A stretch of DNA of 64,000 nucleotides, from contig OX638348.1 of assembly GCA_951813085.1 (NCBI GenBank), positions 877,627 through 941,626 of the forward strand. The letters are read 5' to 3'. This document shows, in pieces, positions 59,149 to 64,000 of this stretch; position 1 is the first letter of the stretch; the number at the start of each line of letters is the position of its first letter. The DNA comes from an uncultured Opitutaceae bacterium (GTDB lineage Bacteria > Verrucomicrobiota > Verrucomicrobiia > Opitutales > Opitutaceae). The notes under the pieces are model-generated. The model searched no databases. It was not told the DNA's origin and saw nothing but the letters and a program-made list of their open reading frames with translations. Position numbers and translations under genes: made by a program.

Positions 59149-60486
59149 CTACGGCCTGACGGGTGTCCCGTCGGGTCGGCGGACGATGGGGCGATACCAG
59201 GGTTCATCGGGCAGAGGATACTTGGCGGCGGCCTTTTCGTCAAGGTCGATTCCGAAGCCTCGCTTGTCGTTAACGATCATGTATCCATTTTCGTAGTCGG
59301 GACTCCCGGGAAAGACTTCTCGAGTCTCAGGCAAGAAGGAAACGCGCTCCTGAATGCCGAAATTCCAAATCGCTAGATCGATGTGGGCATTGCCGACATG
59401 GCCCACTGGCGAAGTATTGCCGGGTCCGTGCCATGCCGTGCGTACGTTGAACCACTCGGCAAGCCGAGCTACTTTCATGGCGGGTGTTATGCCGCCTATC
59501 TGAGAAATATGGATACGAATGAAGTCGATCAGCCGATTGGTGATTAGGTCTACCCATTCATGAGGATTGTTGAACAATTCGCCCATGGCGATCGTGCAAG
59601 AAGTCTGCTGCCTTAGCGTCTTGTAGTAGCCATTGTCCTCGGGGGCAAAGGGTTCTTCTATGAAGAACGGTCGATACTGTTCGAGCTCTTTGACGAGGTT
59701 GATCGCTTCTATGGGAGGGAGCAGTTCGTGAATGTCGTGAAGGAACTCTAACTCATCCCCGAATTCGGAGCGGATGTGGGCGAACATCTCGGGAATCGTC
59801 TTCATATAGGGGCGAATTTCCATGACCGTATCGCTGGCCATGCCGTAGCCTGCCTTTCGAAAATCGGGCTCGCCTTTCGCTAGGTGAGGCGCTCCGTATC
59901 TGCCGAGTTGGATGCGAATGTGACGAAAGCCTTGTTCGCGAAACGAGTGTACGCTGTCTGTGAGCTCTTGGAAATCGTCCCCTCTCGCGTGTCCATAGCA
60001 ATCGACGGCGAAACGGGTCTTTCCGCCTAGCAACTGGTAGACCGGCATGCCCGCGCGTTTGCCTTTGATGTCCTAAAGCGCTTGATCGAGCCCTGCCAGC
60101 ACGGTGTTGAGGATCGGACCGTTGCGCCAGTAGCTGTTTACGTTGACGGTTTGCCAAATGTCTTCAATATCATCGGGATCCTTGCCCCGCATCAGAGGGT
60201 CGAGATAGTCTTCTACCGCTGCGGTAAGCGTCTTGTATCGGCGGATACCCGTAGCGCAGCCAAGTCCATAGAGACCGGGTTCGCTTGTTTCGACTTTAAC
60301 GACGCCAAATCCTGTGCCGTTGGGGTAGGTATGGATGATTCTTACCTTTGTTATCTTGAGGGGCGATCGGTTGGGAGCGGCAGCGTCGTATCGCTGGGCG
60401 ATCGCATCGTTGGCGCCGATAGATGAGCCAAGCAAGCCGGTCGCCGCACCGGCGCCTAAGAGGGAGAGAGCATTGCGTCTATTCAT
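59149..60486 (-). pseudogene. Mannonate dehydratase/RspA-like enolase-superfamily enzyme with amber codon
   Basis: The N-terminal part (60073-60486) has an export signal (NALSLLGAGAATGLLGSSIG) and GYRKT-like capping sequence; an in-frame TAG at 60073-60075 follows LDQAL, where relatives have Trp (LDQALWDIKGK). The same frame continues as DIKGKRAGMPVYQLLGG and the barrel: FLHDIHELLPPIEAINLVKE, FFIEEPFAPED, IAMGELFNNPHEW, FIRIHISQIGGITPAMK and TAWHGPGNTSPVGHVGNAH, typical of the D-mannonate dehydratase/RspA branch. A single TGG-to-TAG change explains the break. Confidence 0.88.
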
Positions 60487-60501
60487 GTTTTTTGGGGCAG
60501 A

Positions 60502-61950
60502 TTAGTCGGTATAGTTGGGGAGGGAAAGACGGTCCCACGTATCCACATCTCGATACATGGCTTGCGTCTTACGCAGTTGGGCGGTCATTTCCGCGATTTC
60601 GTTCGCGTACCGGGGATCATCGTAAGCGTTGTTCTGTTCATTCGGGTGTTCCTGGAGATCGAAGAACTCCCAATAGTTATTTTCGCTGTAGTACTCGATC
60701 AGTTTATAATGATCGGTGCGAATCCCGCGATTGGGACCGACCCGGTGGGGCGTAAAGAAGTCGAAACTGGGATCGATGAGATCCGCCTGTTCCAGCGCCC
60801 GCATCGCCCACGTGTTTTCGTAGTAGAAGTAATAAGATATGATCCCGCCATTGGGTCGCTTGGCCGGTGGCTATTGGCTTCAAGCTCTCTCCTTGCATGA
60901 CTTCAGGAATGTCGATGCCAGCGAAATCCAAGATCGTGGGAGCGATGTCCACGTTCATGATCATTCGGTCTTCGACTTGCCCGGCCTTTACCTTCGCGGG
61001 GTAGCGCATGAGGAATGGGATCCGCAAGGAAGGCTCTTACATGAAGCGCTTGTCGTACCAGCCGTATTCCTCGAGGTAGAAGCCGTTGTCGGTGGTGTAG
61101 ATTACCAGAGTGTTTTCGGCCAAACCATTTTCGTCGAGGTAGTCCAGGACGCGCCCCAAGCCTTCGTCGATACTTACGACGGCGCGATTGTGATCCTTCA
61201 CGAAGCGTTGGTAGATCCATTCCTTTTTCTCGGCCTCGGTCATGTCGCTGTCGGATAGGAGGTCCTCATGACGAGTGGCGGGCGTAAAGGGGCGGTGCGG
61301 ACCTTTGTGCTGATATATCAGGCAAAAGGGATCTTCTCCATCGAGCCCTTGCAAGTACTCAAGCGCTTTGTCGGTGATGATGTCGGTTACGTAGCCTTTG
61401 AAGTTTTTTCGCTCCCCGTTCTCGATCATGTCGGGATCGATATAGAGCCCTTGCCCGGGTAGAATGCAGGAGTAGTCGAATCCTCTAGGATCATGGGGAA
61501 GGTGCCATTTGCCCACGATACCGATTTGATAGCCCGCAGCCTGCAGCAACAAAGGAAAGGTGGGAAGATTGGGATCGAGCTCCTCGGTCCGGTCTTTGGA
61601 TTTGGAGTTTCCCGTGATGCCATTCACGTTGGATAGGCATCCGGTGAGGATCGTTGCCCGAGCGGGCGCGCAAAGAGAGTTGGTGCAAAACGCGTTCTTG
61701 AACCACACGCCTTCCGTTGCCAATCGATCCATGTTGGGAGTCTGGATGTAGGACTGGCCCGTCAAACTCATCTGGTGATGCGTGTGATCATCCGTCATTA
61801 CGAAAATGATATTGGGCCGTGGGGAGGCTCCTTCGGTCGCGTTAGACGACTCTGGGCCGTTGTTCGAACAGCCGAACAGAAGGGTGATTAGGCTGAGGAG
61901 AGGAAGAGTCCAGAACCGGGAGGGGGCAGTGAATCGGCAAGAATTCGCAT
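60502..61950 (-). pseudogene. Sulfatase (formylglycine-dependent), lipoprotein-type, with three lesions
   Basis: The active-site motif is intact: NSLCAPARATILTG contains C-x-P-x-R, whose Cys becomes formylglycine, and IIFVMTDDHTHHQ is the metal site. The lipoprotein signal (LLSLITLLFGCS) connects to the ATG at 61950 only if a C is added to the run of five at 61922-61926. A TAA at 61037-61039 replaces a probable Tyr (RFM-stop-EPSLRIP). A frameshift near 60,835 separates the C-terminus (NTWAMRALEQ, NYWEFFDLQEHPNEQNN). It would remove sulfate esters from carbohydrates outside the cytoplasm. Confidence 0.87.
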
Positions 61951-62189
61951 GGATTTTTTCGTTATTAAAGACAGCTAAGTTCGACGTTCCGCGTTATCGC
62001 TCAATGAGCTTTTTGACGCGCAATCTTGGCGAACTCGGGTTGTGCTAGCGTTTGGGGGCATTCCATAGCGCCAGCATGGTAAAGAGAATAAATGATTACT
62101 CGCAGTTGCGTTGAGACGAGTTAGGATATGTGAAACGTGTTTCATGCGGTTGAACCCGTTTGAGTTAGTGATTCGTTAGAGCGTATGGC
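61951..62189. other. Intergenic region, no gene seen
   Basis: Between the sulfatase start and the IS256-like element I see no open frame with coding character and no hairpin with a T-run. Confidence 0.5.
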
Positions 62190-63500
62190 GGTGTAAGGAT
62201 ATTTGTGTAAACTTTTTTTACAGATGCTTGGTTATTTGTTGTTTTCTGTGATTCTGTCTCCGAACTCAATGGTAAAGCGGTCCAGGGCCGCGGTCCCGTT
62301 CCTCGCGGGCCTGGTCCATTTCCTGGAGATGCTGCGAATCGCCAGGTAGAAGAGCCTGTAGAGCGAGTCCGTGGTCGGGAAGAGGTTACGGTTGCGGCTG
62401 ATCTTCCTGGACGAGCTGTTGAGGGGCTCGCCGGCGCTGGCGGCGCATATGGACCTTGCCGATGTCCTCGGGGCAGTCGAAGAGCGGGGTCGCGCTCTCC
62501 CAATGCGCCTCCCAGCTTCTGCCGATCGCGGGGAAGCGCTCGTCGCGCTTGGACCGGAACTGGTCCAGGGCCAGCTTGGCGGCCTCGGCTGCCGGGGCCT
62601 TGCAGAGGCTCCTCAGCTCCGAGGCAGCCTGCCTCTTCTCCTTCCAGCTGACGCGCTTGAGGCTGTTGCGGAGCATGCGCGCGAAGCGCAGCTGTGCTTC
62701 GCGGCCTTCGGGTAGACCGTCTCGATGGCCTCGGACAGGCCGGACAGGCAGCATACCAGGATGCCGGATACGCCCCGGCTCTTCAGCTCGGTGAAGACGT
62801 TCAGCCAGAACTTGGAGCCCTCGCTCTGGGAGGACCGCATCCCCAGCGCCTCCCTGCGCCCCTCCATCGCTATCGCCAGGGCTAGGCAGACCGCCCGGTT
62901 GGAGACCTCGGCCTCGCGCCGCGCCTTGGCCACGGTCGCGTCGAAGTGGACGATCGGGTACGCCCGCTCCAGCGGCCGCGCCTGCCGCTGCTCGACCTCC
63001 TCGGCCGCCGCCTCGGCGGCGCTGGGGATGAGCATGGGCGAGACCTCCACCTTGTGCATCCCAAGCAGGCGCTCCTGGACGTCCCGGACCGCCAGGCCCC
63101 GAGAGCGCAGGCTCACGACCGCCTCGCCGAAGCCGTCGAAGCGGCGCTGCCTCTTCGGAGCGAGCGCCGGCTCGAGCTCGCCCTTGCGGTCCCGGGGAAC
63201 CTCGATCGCAAGCTTCCCGTCGTCGCTGCGAAGCGTCTTGCCGCTGCGCCCGTTCCCGCCATTGGCCCAGGCATGCTTCCCCCGCCCCAGGTGAGCGGTC
63301 AGCTCCGCGTCCAGAACCCGGTTCATCAGCCGCTTCTTCAGCTCTGCTAAAAGCCCTTCGGGACCTACCAGGCCCTCCGGGCCGCTATAGCCGTCGAGAG
63401 GCTGGTCGATCAGCTCCTCCTTGATCTCGTCTTCCATTCGATGCTCTCTCTAGCGCTTAAGAACATCAGTTCGAATCATTTACACAAAAAATTTTACAGG
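62190..63500 (-). mobile_element. IS256-like insertion sequence, GC-rich and inactive
   Basis: About 1.3 kb, the usual size. Ends show related inverted repeats: left TGTAAGGATATTTGTGTAAA (62192-62211) and right TTTACACAAAAAATTTTACA (63479-63498), whose complement TGTAAAATTTTTTGTGTAAA agrees at most positions. The interior is clearly richer in GC than the surroundings, indicating foreign origin. No target duplication is found. Confidence 0.8.
62232..63437 (-). pseudogene. IS256-family transposase with two frameshifts
   Basis: Block 1 (62613-63437) has LMNRVLDAELTAHLGRGKHA, GLAVRDVQERLLGMHKVEVS and HFDATVAKARREAEVSNRAV with the first catalytic Asp. The second Asp, normally in a CVDGL-like motif, is Ser here (VCCLSGLSEAIETVYPKA). 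Block 2 (from about 62,720) reads RMLRNSLKRVSWKEKRQAAS and FPAIGRSWEAHWESATPLF. Block 3 (from about 62,450) reads SAGEPLNSSSRKIS, with the catalytic Glu, and SLYRLFYLAIRSISRKW, ending at 62232. Two frameshifts plus loss of the Asp make it non-functional. Confidence 0.85.
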
Positions 63501-63746
63501 CTCAGCGTATTGAATAATTCCATTTCTTCGCCGCTTCGTTTGATTGGCTTCAAATTACCGTTTCCTCCCCCCGCAATACCCTCCGGGTATTTTTCCTTTC
63601 ATTGGGCGATATCTGGTAACGAATTTACTTTTTAGATTCCCTTGCAACACGATAGAAAAGCGTCTCCTACCTTGGCTCTGCTCGTTTGTCTGCATTCGAT
63701 GCGAGTGGCCGACGGGATTGATGAGAAGCGAGGTCGTACCAATTAG
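63501..63746. other. Intergenic region with a small terminator-like hairpin
   Basis: No supported gene. ATACCC-TCC-GGGTAT at 63576-63590 followed by TTTT resembles a short terminator on the plus strand. No start codon with a convincing ribosome site is seen before the dehalogenase ATG at 63747. Confidence 0.4.
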
Positions 63747-64000
63747 ATGAAAATCTCTGGCGTTAAAGCCCTCACTTTCGATGTGGGCGGGACCGTATTC
63801 GATTGGCGGGGAACGATCGAAGGGGAAGTCCGCGGTCTTGCCGATGCGCGGGGGGCGGATGTAGACTCTCGGCAGTTCGCTACGGATTGGCGCGTGCGCA
63901 TGTTCGAAGATCTTTAACGGGTAAAGTCGGGTGAACTCCCACGTATGAACGCCGATGCCTTGCATCGACGAGGTGCTTGAAAAACACGGTTCGCTGGAAC
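63747..64000 (+). pseudogene. HAD-family hydrolase (haloacid dehalogenase type II-like), broken and cut by the window edge
   Basis: Starts MKISGVKALTFDVGGTVFDW, with nucleophile Asp in FDVGGT and the dehalogenase-like continuation FATDWRVRMFEDL. A TAA stop at 63915-63917 follows; the same frame goes on RVKSGELPRMNADALHRR, then a further shift is needed to read IDEVLEKHGSLE. Two lesions within 250 bp imply a pseudogene. The 3' end lies outside the window. Confidence 0.78.

Noticed and set aside
26857..61039. Stop-codon reassignment as an explanation for interrupted genes
   Set aside because: TAA, TAG and TGA all terminate intact core genes in the window (tpiA and ahcY end in TAG, for example), all three occur as interruptions, and many interrupted genes also have frameshifts.
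62725..63350. Long plus-strand ORFs of up to 189 codons inside the IS256-like element
   Set aside because: They are antisense shadows caused by high third-position GC of the transposase on the minus strand; composition is Arg/Ser/Pro-rich and not protein-like.

Overview
The window is 64 kb of Gram-negative bacterial chromosome with moderate GC and dense coding. TonB-dependent receptors, a lipobox signal peptide, an RpoN gene, a FabV-type enoyl reductase, a long PurF variant and the general gene mix fit Verrucomicrobiota, probably the Opitutales/Opitutia. This assignment is an inference from gene content; no 16S rRNA gene is present.

Positions 1-33,050 are mostly intact housekeeping DNA. They hold purine genes (purF cut by the window edge, purM, and a PurO-like IMP cyclohydrolase at the far end), an HNH nuclease, a double-GAF histidine kinase, mnmA, a glycosyltransferase and a pullulanase-type GH13 enzyme. 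The lower-glycolysis run gap-pgk-tpiA follows, then a lone receiver protein and tRNA-Asp(GTC) with its own promoter and terminator. Next come a TonB receptor paired with a secreted repeat protein behind a striking array of GTTAC repeats, metK-ahcY, and a cysteine/sulfite block (cysK, siroheme sulfite reductase, and a GltD-like Fe-S flavoprotein that overlaps the reductase by 4 bp). Only two genes here are broken: a LolA-like envelope protein by one frameshift and a radical SAM gene by one amber codon.

Positions 33,047-39,144 form a first island of decay. A PfkB sugar-kinase gene carries a nonsense codon and is split by about 1.3 kb of phage tail-spike-like sequence. A DNA-repair locus (MBL-fold exonuclease plus ATP-dependent DNA ligase) is broken by an amber codon, a 34-bp tandem duplication and several frameshifts. 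Intact 3-methyladenine glycosylase and DUF3108 genes lie between them.

Positions 39,151-50,704 are healthy again: DoxX, dtd, a methyltransferase, fabV, a possible 30-residue membrane protein, a DsbD/ScsB-like thiol transporter, rpoN, an IscA-type protein, ubiE/menG, an unusual ClpX-like ATPase, an HU-like protein and hisS.

Positions 50,762-64,000 are a second island of decay. A dead IS1595-like element with a Cys-rich passenger gene abuts a beheaded TonB receptor. A sugar-acid/sulfated-carbohydrate catabolic cluster follows (two enolase-superfamily enzymes, a BASS transporter, an alpha/beta hydrolase, a lactonase and a sulfatase), in which four of six genes carry frameshifts or stops. Then come a dead GC-rich IS256-like element and a broken haloacid dehalogenase. 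Lesions concentrate in accessory genes while some 40 core genes are clean. That pattern argues for real, recent gene decay rather than uniform sequencing error, although several lesions at homopolymers need read-level checking.
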